Notes under the pieces: model-generated
Databases searched by the model: none
Told to the model about the DNA's origin: nothing
The model's input: only the letters and a program-made list of their open reading frames with translations
Translations under genes and position numbers: made by a program
Shown here: piece after piece, positions 8,443-16,431 of the stretch
How the letters are laid out: every line of letters begins with the position of its first letter
Numbering within the stretch: position 1 is the stretch's first letter
Origin: Bradyrhizobium sp. CB1650
Lineage (GTDB): Bacteria > Pseudomonadota > Alphaproteobacteria > Rhizobiales > Xanthobacteraceae
Length of the DNA stretch: 64,000 nucleotides
Assembly: GCF_029761915.1 (NCBI RefSeq)
Contig: NZ_CP121695.1
Location: 5,857,501-5,921,500, forward strand
Reading direction: 5' to 3'

Positions 8443-9483
8443 ATGACCTTGCCGACTGCCAGATCCGAAAAGCAGGGCATCCGCGCCGTTGCGGCTCGCG
8501 CCGGCGTGTCGACAGCGTCCGTCTCGCGCGCACTCAACAATCCCGACGCGGTGAGCCCGTCCTTGCGCGCGCGCATCGCGCAGGCGATCGAAGCCGTCGG
8601 TTACATTCCGCATGCGCCGGCCCGCATCCTGTCGTCGCGACGATCGCGCACGCTTGGCGCGATCGTGCCGACGATCGACAACACCATGTTCGCGCGCGGC
8701 ATCGCCTCGCTGCAAAAATATCTATCCTCGGTGGGTTACATGTTGTTCCTCACCACGAGCGGATATGATCTGGACGTCGAGCTGCAGCAGGCCCGCAACC
8801 TGATCGGTCGCGGCGTGGACGGCCTGGTGCTTCGCGGCGACTGCCATCACGACGGGCTGCGCAAGCTGCTCACGGACAATGCGGTGCCCTTCATCAACGT
8901 CGGCATCTATCAGCCGGACCGGCCCTACCCTTGCGTTGGAACGAACAACGAAGCCGCGGCCCATCGCGCAGCCGGGCATGTCATCGAGCTCGGCCATCGA
9001 CGGATCGGAATCGTCTCTGCCCTCCAGCGCAACAACGACCGTGCCAGCGCGCGTGTCGCCGGCTTTCGCCGCGCGCTGGCAGAGAACGGGCTTGAGCTTT
9101 CTCCAGAATGGCATGTCGAGGTGCCCTATACCTTGGACGACGCGCGCGAGGCGGCCCGCCATCTCCTGAACCTTCGGGATCGCCCGACGGCCGTGGTCTG
9201 CGGCAACGACGTCATCGCCTATGGCGTGCTGCTCGAGGCGGAGCGCAGCGGCTTTTCGGTGCCACGCGATCTGTCGGTCGTCGGCTTCGATGATCTCGAC
9301 TGGAGCCGTCATTTGCGACCGAGCCTCACCACGATCCATGTCCCCACCGACGAGACCTGGCAGCGCGCCGGCGAATATCTGGTGAGAAGCCTCGCGGGCG
9401 AGCAGACCATCATGCATCGCGAGATCGACTTTTCACTGGTGGTCCGGGAATCGACGGCTTCGCCTCCCCCAATCCTGAAGTGA
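8443..9483 (+). CDS. LacI-family transcriptional regulator of the sugar locus
   Basis: Predicted ligand-responsive repressor. The 346-aa protein has an N-terminal LacI helix-turn-helix ([22 protein letters not shown], residues about 12-33), the hinge helix, and a periplasmic-binding-protein-like sensor ([17 protein letters not shown] ... [20 protein letters not shown]). The start at 8443 puts the helix-turn-helix at the expected distance from the N-terminus. A TTG at 8368 would add 25 unlikely residues and run across operator O2. It is divergent from the importer operon and 10 bases from the SDR gene, so it probably controls both and itself through the palindromes at 8315 and 8427. Confidence 0.9.
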   Translation: MTLPTARSEKQGIRAVAARAGVSTASVSRALNNPDAVSPSLRARIAQAIEAVGYIPHAPARILSSRRSRTLGAIVPTIDNTMFARGIASLQKYLSSVGYMLFLTTSGYDLDVELQQARNLIGRGVDGLVLRGDCHHDGLRKLLTDNAVPFINVGIYQPDRPYPCVGTNNEAAAHRAAGHVIELGHRRIGIVSALQRNNDRASARVAGFRRALAENGLELSPEWHVEVPYTLDDAREAARHLLNLRDRPTAVVCGNDVIAYGVLLEAERSGFSVPRDLSVVGFDDLDWSRHLRPSLTTIHVPTDETWQRAGEYLVRSLAGEQTIMHREIDFSLVVRESTASPPPILK

Positions 9484-9493
9484 GATCCACGCA

Positions 9494-10228
9494 ATGAGTT
9501 CCAGCTTTTCCCTCGCCTCCGGCTTTCATGCCGTCGTGATCGGCGGCGCCGGCGATATCGGCGCCGCGATCAGCAACCAGTTCTGCGATCTCGGGGCGAC
9601 GGTGACTGCCACCGGCGTCAATGACGCCGATCTCGCGCGCTCCGTGCTCGAGCCGCGCGCTGGGCTGAGGCTCGCGACACTCGATGTCACGAGCGATGAA
9701 GCCGTCACGTCATTCGCCCGGCAACACCGGCGCGTCGATGCGCTGATCAATTGCGCCGGCATTCTGGCGCGCGACAAGGAATACGAGATCGAGACCTTCA
9801 TGAAGGTGCTCGACGTCAATCTCACCGGTACGTTCCGGACCTGCATAGCGTTCCGCCCGCTGCTGGCGGACGGCAAAGGCGCGATCGTCAATATCGCCTC
9901 GATGAATGCGACCTTGGCCCTGCCCCGGATTCCGGCGTATTGCGCCAGCAAGGGCGGCGTCGTGATGCTGACCAAGGCGCTGGCCCTGGCCTGGGCCGAG
10001 GATGGCATCCGCGTCAATGCGGTCGCACCCGGCTACATCGAGACGGCGATCAACGCCGCGGGCCGTACCGATCGCGCACATTATCAGCGCATCGCCGATC
10101 GCACCGCGTTCAAACGATGGGGACAGCCGGAAGACATTGCTGGTGCGGTCGCCTTCCTCTGCATGCCGGCCTCACAATACGCGACCGGAACGGTTGTTGC
10201 GGTCGATGGCGGTTTCCTGGCGGGATGA
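9494..10228 (+). CDS. Short-chain dehydrogenase/reductase of the sugar locus
   Basis: Classical SDR of 244 aa, cytoplasmic and NAD(P)-dependent. The cofactor motif is GGAGDIGAA near residue 17, NCAG lies near 90, and the catalytic Ser (NIASM) with YCASK near 152 form the active site. The C-terminus [13 protein letters not shown] is typical of sugar and polyol SDRs. It is cotranscribed with the LacI regulator (10-base gap) and so probably belongs to the same pathway as the divergent importer, kinase and aldolase. Possible roles are oxidation of the imported sugar or of the aldolase-derived three-carbon product. The substrate is not deducible from sequence. Confidence 0.85.
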   Translation: MSSSFSLASGFHAVVIGGAGDIGAAISNQFCDLGATVTATGVNDADLARSVLEPRAGLRLATLDVTSDEAVTSFARQHRRVDALINCAGILARDKEYEIETFMKVLDVNLTGTFRTCIAFRPLLADGKGAIVNIASMNATLALPRIPAYCASKGGVVMLTKALALAWAEDGIRVNAVAPGYIETAINAAGRTDRAHYQRIADRTAFKRWGQPEDIAGAVAFLCMPASQYATGTVVAVDGGFLAG

Positions 10229-10340
10229 TCAACGCGCGCCCGCTGCTATGCCGGCGGTGGCAAGCTCTTCGCGACCACGACCTCTAGGCATGCCTGGGCG
10301 CGTCCCCGCCCTTCGCTGTCTTCGGTCGTGCCAGACGTGC

Positions 10341-11324
10341 TTACGAAGCTTCCGCCGGCTTGGTTGGCGCAGGTGTTGCGAAGATGTCCTGCCCGGAGGG
10401 GTCCTGTGTCCTCCGCCACTGCGCGGGCGTGACACCCATATGGTTCTTGAAGGCGCGCTGAAACGCCGCCTCGGATTGATATCCGACTGCTTCTCCAATG
10501 GCGCCGGTCGAGATCGACGATGCCCTCAATTGATTCGCTGCGAGGGTCATGCGGATGTCCGTCAGGAGATCACTCGGCGAGCGTCCGAGTTTCTCCTGAA
10601 ATTGACGAGCAAGTGTCGCGCGCGACATGTTGCAGAGGCGCGCAAGCTCGGGCAGCGTCCACGCGCGTGCCGGCGCGCCGAACAAGGCGGCGACCGCCGG
10701 CGCCAGGCGGGGGTGACCCGCGAGCGCAAGGAGCCCCCGTGGCGCGCCTCCGGCCTCGCTGGCGAGCCGCAGCACGAGTGCGAACATCGCCGTCGATAGC
10801 GCGTTCAGCATCGCGCGGCCCCCCAATTGGTCGTCCGCCGTCTCGCCGCGCATCAGGGCAACGAGACCTGCGAGCTGCCCCGCAGCGTCCCGCTGTCCGG
10901 CGTGAGCGCCGGCATTCACGACGAGGATCGGCGGCAGATAACTGCGCAGCAACCGGTCGTGCGGCGGGGCGATCGCGAAATGTCCGCACAACAGATCGAG
11001 CCGCTCGCCCGCGCCGGGAGTCTCGCTGATCGTGAAGTTGAGAGACGCGCGGTTGCGGGCCTTGCGCGGCACGGCTCCGCTGCCGTCGTGCATGACGTGC
11101 CGTGGATTGCCGGGAAGCAGGAGGATGTCACCAACCTTCAGCAGCAGCGGCCGACCTCCCGCCGGATCCTCCAGCATCGCAGCGCCTGCAAGCACCGCAT
11201 GGTACGGGATTTCGTTCGCCTCCCCCGGCCCCTGCTCGATCCGCCAGGGCGCGCCGTAGGAGCAGCGCAGGTCCAGACGACCGCGCACCGGCATCATCTC
11301 GAACAGCCGGCTCAGCCAATCCAT
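10341..11324 (-). CDS. rclR: AraC-family regulator, RclR-like (reactive chlorine sensor type)
   Basis: The 327-aa protein has an N-terminal cupin-like sensor (residues about 1-180) and a C-terminal double helix-turn-helix (TLPELARLCNMSRATLARQF; GEAVGYQSEAAFQRAFKNHMG). The opening MDWLSRLFEMMPVRGRLDLRC and the later GPGE, LLLPGN and LLCGHF segments line up with E. coli RclR as I recall it. Cys21 falls at the identical position, and Cys113 in LLCG matches the second redox cysteine (Cys89 in RclR) after a small insertion. RclR senses hypochlorous acid through these cysteines. It is divergent from a CxxC peroxidase-like gene and an RclC-like gene. The name is by homology from memory; a general cupin-AraC (Cupin_6) regulator is the fallback. 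Confidence 0.75.
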   Translation of the reverse strand: MDWLSRLFEMMPVRGRLDLRCSYGAPWRIEQGPGEANEIPYHAVLAGAAMLEDPAGGRPLLLKVGDILLLPGNPRHVMHDGSGAVPRKARNRASLNFTISETPGAGERLDLLCGHFAIAPPHDRLLRSYLPPILVVNAGAHAGQRDAAGQLAGLVALMRGETADDQLGGRAMLNALSTAMFALVLRLASEAGGAPRGLLALAGHPRLAPAVAALFGAPARAWTLPELARLCNMSRATLARQFQEKLGRSPSDLLTDIRMTLAANQLRASSISTGAIGEAVGYQSEAAFQRAFKNHMGVTPAQWRRTQDPSGQDIFATPAPTKPAEAS

Positions 11325-11450
11325 GGCACTCCCCCGCGATCATTGAGACGATTGAGCATATATCAGAGCTTTATCGACATTCAACGGCTCACATCCCGAC
11401 CATACTGTCACTTCGCAATCGTTCACCACCCCCAACGAAGGAGTGCCACC

Positions 11451-11987
11451 ATGTCCCGTCTTTCTGTCCCTAGTCTCGAAACCGATGCCGGTCCGTCCGG
11501 TCAGGTCTATGCCCAGATCAAGAAGGCCATCGGCAGCGTGCCGAACACGTTCGCGGCCATCGCCGCCCATGGCCCCGCGGCGCTCAAGGCCGTCCTCGCT
11601 GCCGATACGGTGCTCGCCTCCGGCAGCCTGACCAAGTCCGACAAGGAAATTATCAAGCTCGTCATCAGCGAAGCCGCGGGCTGTGATTACTGTGTCGCCG
11701 CCCACAGCCATCTCGCCAAGCTAACCGGCGTGAGGCTGGAGGTGCTCAAGCAGATCCGCAACGGCCAGCCCACCGGCGATGACACGCGCGATGCGCTGGT
11801 CAGCTTCGTCCGCAAGCTCGCGCGCACGAGCGGCACCGTCAGCGACGAGGATTTCGCCGCCATCAAGGCCGCCGGTTACACCGACGCGCAGCTCGTGGAG
11901 ATCAGCCTCGCCTTTGCGACCACCGTCTTCACCAACGTCTTCAACCGCATCAACGACACAGAGATCGATTTCCCGGCGGTCGCGTAG
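11451..11987 (+). CDS. Carboxymuconolactone decarboxylase / AhpD-like peroxidase family protein
   Basis: The 178-aa all-helical protein carries the AhpD-type redox motif CDYCVAAHSHL (CxxC-x3-H) near residue 84, which reduces peroxides or serves as a thiol relay. The start at 11451 has AAGGAG 8 bases upstream. It is followed 40 bases later by the DUF417 gene and is divergent from the RclR-like regulator, which suggests an oxidant-induced defence role in the cytoplasm. A true 4-carboxymuconolactone decarboxylase role is less likely because the CxxC is present and no protocatechuate genes are adjacent. Confidence 0.85.
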   Translation: MSRLSVPSLETDAGPSGQVYAQIKKAIGSVPNTFAAIAAHGPAALKAVLAADTVLASGSLTKSDKEIIKLVISEAAGCDYCVAAHSHLAKLTGVRLEVLKQIRNGQPTGDDTRDALVSFVRKLARTSGTVSDEDFAAIKAAGYTDAQLVEISLAFATTVFTNVFNRINDTEIDFPAVA

Positions 11988-12027
11988 AGCGCGCCTCTCG
12001 ATCATCATGAATCAAGGGATCACGACC

Positions 12028-12534
12028 ATGACTACGCTTGCCAACACCATTCAAACTCCGCTCCTTCGCGCGCTGCAGAGATCCGGCCTGCTCACCGAGG
12101 ATCTCGACCGCCACATCGTTCGCGCCGCGATGGTGATCATGTTCTTCTTCTTCGGTTACCAGAAGTGGTTCCCGTACGAATTCGAACGACTGGTCCCCTT
12201 CATCAGCAACGGCCCGCTGATATGGTGGCTCTATCCAGTGTTCGGCCATGCAGGCGCCAGCTATTTCCTGGGCGTCTCGGAATGGACGTTCGGCTCGCTG
12301 CTGCTCGCAGGCTTCTGGAGCAAGCGGCTCGGCGTGCTGGGGGCCCTGGGCTCGACCGGCACGTTCATCGCGACGGTCACCATCATTCCCTTCATGCCGG
12401 AGGGCTGGGATGTCGCCGCGGGAGGCTTCCCTGCGATGACGGGAAACGTGCCCTTCCTGATGAAGGACGTCGTTCTGCTCGCAGTCTCCCTCTACCTGCT
12501 GAGACAGGACGTGGTTCGCCTGACGCTGCAATAG
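12028..12534 (+). CDS. rclC: DUF417 (YkgB/RclC-like) inner-membrane protein
   Basis: The 168-aa membrane protein has about four hydrophobic segments (AAMVIMFFFFGYQKWFPYE; SEWTFGSLLLAGFWS; LGALGSTGTFIATVTIIPFM; MKDVVLLAVSLYLL). The motif FGYQKWFPYEFERLVPFISNGP is characteristic of the DUF417 family, to which E. coli RclC belongs. ATG at 12028 is preferred over 12007 because AAGGGA lies 8 bases upstream. It forms a two-gene unit with the CxxC protein under an RclR-like regulator. The molecular role of RclC is not settled; protection against reactive chlorine is inferred from context. Confidence 0.82.
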   Translation: MTTLANTIQTPLLRALQRSGLLTEDLDRHIVRAAMVIMFFFFGYQKWFPYEFERLVPFISNGPLIWWLYPVFGHAGASYFLGVSEWTFGSLLLAGFWSKRLGVLGALGSTGTFIATVTIIPFMPEGWDVAAGGFPAMTGNVPFLMKDVVLLAVSLYLLRQDVVRLTLQ

Positions 12535-12559
12535 GTGGCACTCTGCTGACGGCGATGCG

Positions 12560-12589
12560 TCGCCGGCGAGCTTTCCCGCTCGCCGGCGA
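12560..12589. terminator. Bidirectional terminator-like hairpin between convergent genes
   Basis: TCGCCGGCGAGC (12560-12571) and GCTCGCCGGCGA (12578-12589) form a perfect 12-bp stem with the loop TTTCCC. It sits midway between the DUF417 stop (12534) and the LysR gene stop (12603), where both transcripts must end. No long T-run is present on either side. Confidence 0.65.
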
Positions 12590-12602
12590 TTGCGCATTTC
12601 AC

Positions 12603-13526
12603 TTACTTCGTTGCGTCCATCCAGATGCCCGGCTCTGAATGCTCGCGGATGTAAGTCACCAGGAAATCGGAAAAAACCCTGATCTTGGCGGGCAGCCCGG
12701 CGCGGTTTTGATAGGCGATGTTCATGGTGAGCAGAGGCAGCTCCCAATCCATCAGCACCGGGACGAGACGGCCCGCCGCGATGTCGCTCTGAACGATGTA
12801 GAGCGGCTGGATGAGGATGCCGAGACCTGCCAGCGCCGCGCCGCGGATGACCTGGCCGTCGTTGCTGTCGAGCGTCGGCGTGATGCGGATGGTCTGCGCT
12901 CCATTACCCTTGCGCAGACGCAGGGAATAGGGGTCGTTGGCAAGATTGTAGACCAGCATGTTGTGCCGCGCGAGGTCGGCCGGCTGGTCCGGCCGGCCGC
13001 AGCTTGCGAGGTATGAGGGCGCGGCCGCCAGCACGCGGCGCATCTGGCCGATGCGGCGAACGACGATGTTCGAATCCGGCTCGTGCTCGCGCGTACGGAT
13101 TGCCACGTCGATGCCCGCCTCGATGAAATCCGGATACCGGTTCGCGGTGGTGATCTGCAGATTGAGTTTGGGGTAGCGCGCGCGAAACGCCGGCAGCATC
13201 GGCGCCAGATAGATCACCGCAAAGGAGAGCGAGCTCGTGACGCGCAGCGTGCCCTGCGGCGACAATGCGCGATCGCTGACGATGTCCTCGGCTTCCGCAA
13301 GTTCGTTCAGAACCGGGCCGCAACGCTCCAGCAGCTCCTGCCCCGCCTCCGTCAGCCACAATCGGCGGGTGTTGCGCTCGATCAGCCGGACCGCGAGGCG
13401 CTCCTCCAGCGCACCGAGATAGCGGCTCGCGGCCGCATTCGACATCCGCAGCGCCTCGGCGGCCTTGGAGAGGCTGCCGAGTTCGGCCGTCTTGGAGAAC
13501 ACCTCCAGTTGCAGCAGGCGGTCCAT
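12603..13526 (-). CDS. LysR-family regulator, probable activator of the hydroxyquinol operon
   Basis: LysR-type regulator of 307 aa. The winged helix-turn-helix is at residues 1-60 (LEVFSKTAELGSLSKAAEALRMSNAAASRYLGALEERL). The effector-binding domain runs from about residue 90 (LRVTSSLSFAVIYLAPMLPAF), with the LTTR subfamily motif VDVAIRTREHEPDSNIVVRRI. It is divergent from the catabolic operon starting at 13,634 with about 107 bases between the starts, the usual layout for a pathway activator responding to an aromatic substrate or intermediate. The target is assigned by position only. Confidence 0.88.
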   Translation of the reverse strand: MDRLLQLEVFSKTAELGSLSKAAEALRMSNAAASRYLGALEERLAVRLIERNTRRLWLTEAGQELLERCGPVLNELAEAEDIVSDRALSPQGTLRVTSSLSFAVIYLAPMLPAFRARYPKLNLQITTANRYPDFIEAGIDVAIRTREHEPDSNIVVRRIGQMRRVLAAAPSYLASCGRPDQPADLARHNMLVYNLANDPYSLRLRKGNGAQTIRITPTLDSNDGQVIRGAALAGLGILIQPLYIVQSDIAAGRLVPVLMDWELPLLTMNIAYQNRAGLPAKIRVFSDFLVTYIREHSEPGIWMDATK

Positions 13527-13633
13527 TTTTTCACATATCGAAAAAGAGACTTACAAACATTGGTCTTTATTTCCGTGTTCTGCAAGGCAAAATGCGCGCA
13601 AACAAGCAAGGCGGCAGGCGAGGAAATCAGGAA

Positions 13634-13957
13634 ATGTCGGGCCCGATCAGGCACATCGTGATGTGGCGGCTGCGCGGGGAAACCCCCGAGGAGCGCTCCG
13701 CTGCCCGGCTGAAGGTGAAGACCCTGTTCGAGGCCCTCAAGGGCCGGATCGACGGCCTCACCCACATCGAGGTCGGTCTCGACGTCAGCGCTGTCGACTA
13801 CGCCTGCGACGTCGTGCTGTTCTCCGAATTCGCCAATCAGGCGGCGCTTCAGGCCTATGCCACGCACCCGGAACATCTGCGCGTGCGCGAGGCGCTCGGC
13901 GACTTGCGAACCGGGCGTTTCCAGGTCGATTATCCCATCAAAGAGACCGGCGCATGA
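13634..13957 (+). CDS. Dabb (stress-responsive alpha/beta-barrel) domain protein
   Basis: A 107-aa single-domain ferredoxin-like Dabb protein. The pattern is IRHIVMWRLRGETPEERSAA at the N-terminus, a central GLTHIEVGLDVS strand, and YATHPEHLRVREAL near the end, with the conserved His pair in RHIVMW and THPEH. Dabb proteins often occur with aromatic catabolism genes and may act as small cyclases, dehydratases or binding proteins. The start at 13634 follows a purine-rich AGGAA stretch. Its stop overlaps the maleylacetate reductase start (ATGA). The function in this pathway is unknown. Confidence 0.8.
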   Translation: MSGPIRHIVMWRLRGETPEERSAARLKVKTLFEALKGRIDGLTHIEVGLDVSAVDYACDVVLFSEFANQAALQAYATHPEHLRVREALGDLRTGRFQVDYPIKETGA

Positions 13958-15033
13958 TCGGTTCGTTCACCTTTGAAAACCTCCCCTGCCGGGTCGTGTT
14001 CGGCGCCGGAACGCTCGCCGCGGCCAAAGCCGAGGTCGAGCGGCTCGGCGGCAAACGCGCGCTGGTGCTGACGACGCCGCAGCAGGAGGCGCAGGGCAAA
14101 AGTCTCGGTGCGGCGCTCGGCCCACTCTATGCTGGCATCTTTGCCGGCGCGACCATGCATACCCCGGTCGACGTCACGGAGCGGGCGCTCGCCGCGATGA
14201 AGGCGTGCGACGCCGACTGCGTCGTGTCGCTCGGCGGTGGATCGACCACCGGCCTCGGCAAGGCGCTGGCCTTGCGCACCGGCGTCAACCAGCTCTGCAT
14301 TCCCACCACTTACGCCGGCTCGGAAATGACGCCGATCGTCGGCCAGACCGAGAACGGCCTGAAGACCACGGTACGCGATGCGGCGGTGCTGCCCGAGACC
14401 GTGATCTACGATGTCGACCTCACTTTGACGCTGCCGGTGAGCCTCGCTGCGACCTCCGGCATCAATGCGATCGCGCATGCGGTGGAAGCGCTTTACGCGC
14501 GCGACGCCAATCCCGTCACCTCGCTGATGGCGGAGGAAGGCATCCGTGCATTGGCGCGCGCCCTGCCCGCCATAGCGGCGAACAGCGACGACCGCGAGGC
14601 ACGTACGGAGGCGCTCTATGGCGCCTGGCTGTGCGGCGTCTGCCTCGGCACGGTCGGTATGGCGCTGCATCACAAGCTCTGCCATACGCTCGGCGGCACC
14701 TTCGATCTGCCGCACGCCGAGACGCACACCATCGTACTGCCGCATGCGCTGGCCTACAACGCACACGCCGTGCCTGACGCGATGGCGCGCATCTCGCGCG
14801 CAATCGGCGCCGCCGATGCATCGCGCGGACTCTACGATTTGGCGAAGCGGCTGAATGCAAAGCTTGCGCTGCGCGATGTCGGCATGCCCGAGGGCGGCAT
14901 CGACAAGGCGGCCGATCTCGCCGTCACCAACGCCTACTGGAACCCGCGCCCGCTCGAGCGCGATGCCATCCGCAACCTGATCGCGCGTGCCTGGGCCGGT
15001 GAGCCGCCGGTCGCGACCAAAGCAGCGGCTTGA
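13954..15033 (+). CDS. Maleylacetate reductase
   Basis: Iron-alcohol-dehydrogenase-family enzyme of 359 aa, predicted to reduce maleylacetate to 3-oxoadipate with NAD(P)H. This step follows intradiol cleavage of hydroxyquinol or chlorocatechols. Visible motifs are CDADCVVSLGGGSTTGLGKALAL (cofactor binding, about residue 86), CIPTTYAGSEMTPIVG, and the metal and active-site histidines in NAIAHAVEAL and ALHHKLCHTLGG. The start MIGSFTFENLPCRVVFG overlaps the upstream stop by 4 bases and agrees with the family N-terminus. Together with the intradiol dioxygenase at 17,350 it defines the operon as a hydroxyquinol-type pathway. Confidence 0.9.
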   Translation: MIGSFTFENLPCRVVFGAGTLAAAKAEVERLGGKRALVLTTPQQEAQGKSLGAALGPLYAGIFAGATMHTPVDVTERALAAMKACDADCVVSLGGGSTTGLGKALALRTGVNQLCIPTTYAGSEMTPIVGQTENGLKTTVRDAAVLPETVIYDVDLTLTLPVSLAATSGINAIAHAVEALYARDANPVTSLMAEEGIRALARALPAIAANSDDREARTEALYGAWLCGVCLGTVGMALHHKLCHTLGGTFDLPHAETHTIVLPHALAYNAHAVPDAMARISRAIGAADASRGLYDLAKRLNAKLALRDVGMPEGGIDKAADLAVTNAYWNPRPLERDAIRNLIARAWAGEPPVATKAAA

Positions 15034-15037
15034 GGCG

Positions 15038-16411
15038 ATGCGGCGCACACTGATCAAATCCGCCGTCGTCATCAGCATGGATGACAGGATTGGCGACCTT
15101 CGCTCCGGCGATGTGCTGGTCGAGGGCAACCGCATCGTTGACGTCCATCCATCGATCGATCTCGGCAGCGGCGCGGCCGACACCGAAATCATCGACGGCA
15201 GCGGGCGCATCGTCATCCCCGGCCTGATCAACGCGCATATGCACACCTGGCAGACGGCGCTGCGCGGCTATGCCGCGAACTGGACGCTGCTCGAATATTT
15301 CCGCCGCATGCATGCCGGGCTGGCAACCGTGTTCCGGCCCGACGACATCTACATCGCGACGCTGGTCGGCGCGCTGAACCAGATCAATTGCGGCACCACC
15401 ACGCTGGTCGACTGGTGCCACAACAATCCGACGCCGGACCACACCGACGCTGCAGTGCGCGGCCTGATCGAAAGCGGAATTCGCGCGGCCTTCTTCCACG
15501 GCTCGCCGAAGCCGGAGCCGAAGCCGGGCGAGCCGCACTTCTCCGAGATCCCGCATCCGCGCCGCGAGGTCGAGCGGCTGCTGGCGGGTCCCCTCGCCGA
15601 TCGCACCGGCCTCGTCACGCTTGGGCTCGCCATTCTCGGCCCGCACTATTCGACCCTCGACGTCGCCATGCACGACTTCCGCCTGGCGCGCGAGCTCGAG
15701 CTGATCGCATCGATGCACCAGGGCGGCGGTCCGGCCAAGACACCCGGCGGCTGGGAGAAGCTGATCGAGGCCGGCCTCGTCGGCGCCGGCGTCAACATCG
15801 TCCACGGTAACGATCTGCCCGACGATCTCCTCGACCGCCTGGTCGACCTCGGCGTGTCGTTCTCGGTGACGCCGGAGAACGAGATGATCCAGGGCCATGG
15901 CTTCCCGATCACCGGACGACTCCTGAAGCGCGGTGTGCGCCCGACGATCGGCATTGATCTGGAATCCGTGCTGGCCGGCGATCTCTTCTCCGCCGCGCGT
16001 GTTGCGCTGTCGACGCAGCGGGCGCTCGACAACGCGGCGACGCGCAAGGCCAGCGGCACGATTCCGGCGACGACCACGATTCCCGCGCGCGAGGCGCTGC
16101 GCTGGATCACGACCGAGGGCGCGCGGATGCTCGGCCGCGAGGACCAGATCGGCTCGCTGACGCCAGGAAAACTCGCCGACCTCGTCGTCATCAACGCCTC
16201 CGATCTCAATCTCTTCCCGGTGCACGATCCCGTCTCCACCGTCGTGATGCAGACCAGCCTTGCCAATATCGAGGCCGTCATGATCGGCGGCGCCTGGAAG
16301 AAACGGAACGGCCGGCTGCTGGTTGAGGGGCTGGAGACCAAGAAAACGCTGCTCGCGCAATCCGGCCGGCGGCTGGTGCAGGACATCGAACGACAGGGAC
16401 GCGCCGCCTGA
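15038..16411 (+). CDS. Amidohydrolase-superfamily deaminase/hydrolase (ATZ/TRZ type)
   Basis: Metal-dependent cyclic amidohydrolase of 457 aa. The first metal ligands are in NAHMHTWQ (His67 and His69); later ligands are in SMHQGG and NIVHGND, with a final catalytic Asp probably in GIDLES. This is the TRZ/ATZ and guanine-deaminase-like branch that removes amino or halogen groups from N-heterocycles. It starts 5 bases after the maleylacetate reductase stop, well inside the aromatic operon. That suggests that the natural substrate carries a hydrolysable C-N or C-X bond before it becomes a hydroxyquinol. The substrate is unknown. Confidence 0.85.
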   Translation: MRRTLIKSAVVISMDDRIGDLRSGDVLVEGNRIVDVHPSIDLGSGAADTEIIDGSGRIVIPGLINAHMHTWQTALRGYAANWTLLEYFRRMHAGLATVFRPDDIYIATLVGALNQINCGTTTLVDWCHNNPTPDHTDAAVRGLIESGIRAAFFHGSPKPEPKPGEPHFSEIPHPRREVERLLAGPLADRTGLVTLGLAILGPHYSTLDVAMHDFRLARELELIASMHQGGGPAKTPGGWEKLIEAGLVGAGVNIVHGNDLPDDLLDRLVDLGVSFSVTPENEMIQGHGFPITGRLLKRGVRPTIGIDLESVLAGDLFSAARVALSTQRALDNAATRKASGTIPATTTIPAREALRWITTEGARMLGREDQIGSLTPGKLADLVVINASDLNLFPVHDPVSTVVMQTSLANIEAVMIGGAWKKRNGRLLVEGLETKKTLLAQSGRRLVQDIERQGRAA

Positions 16412-16431
16412 AGGCGCCAACGGACAAAACA

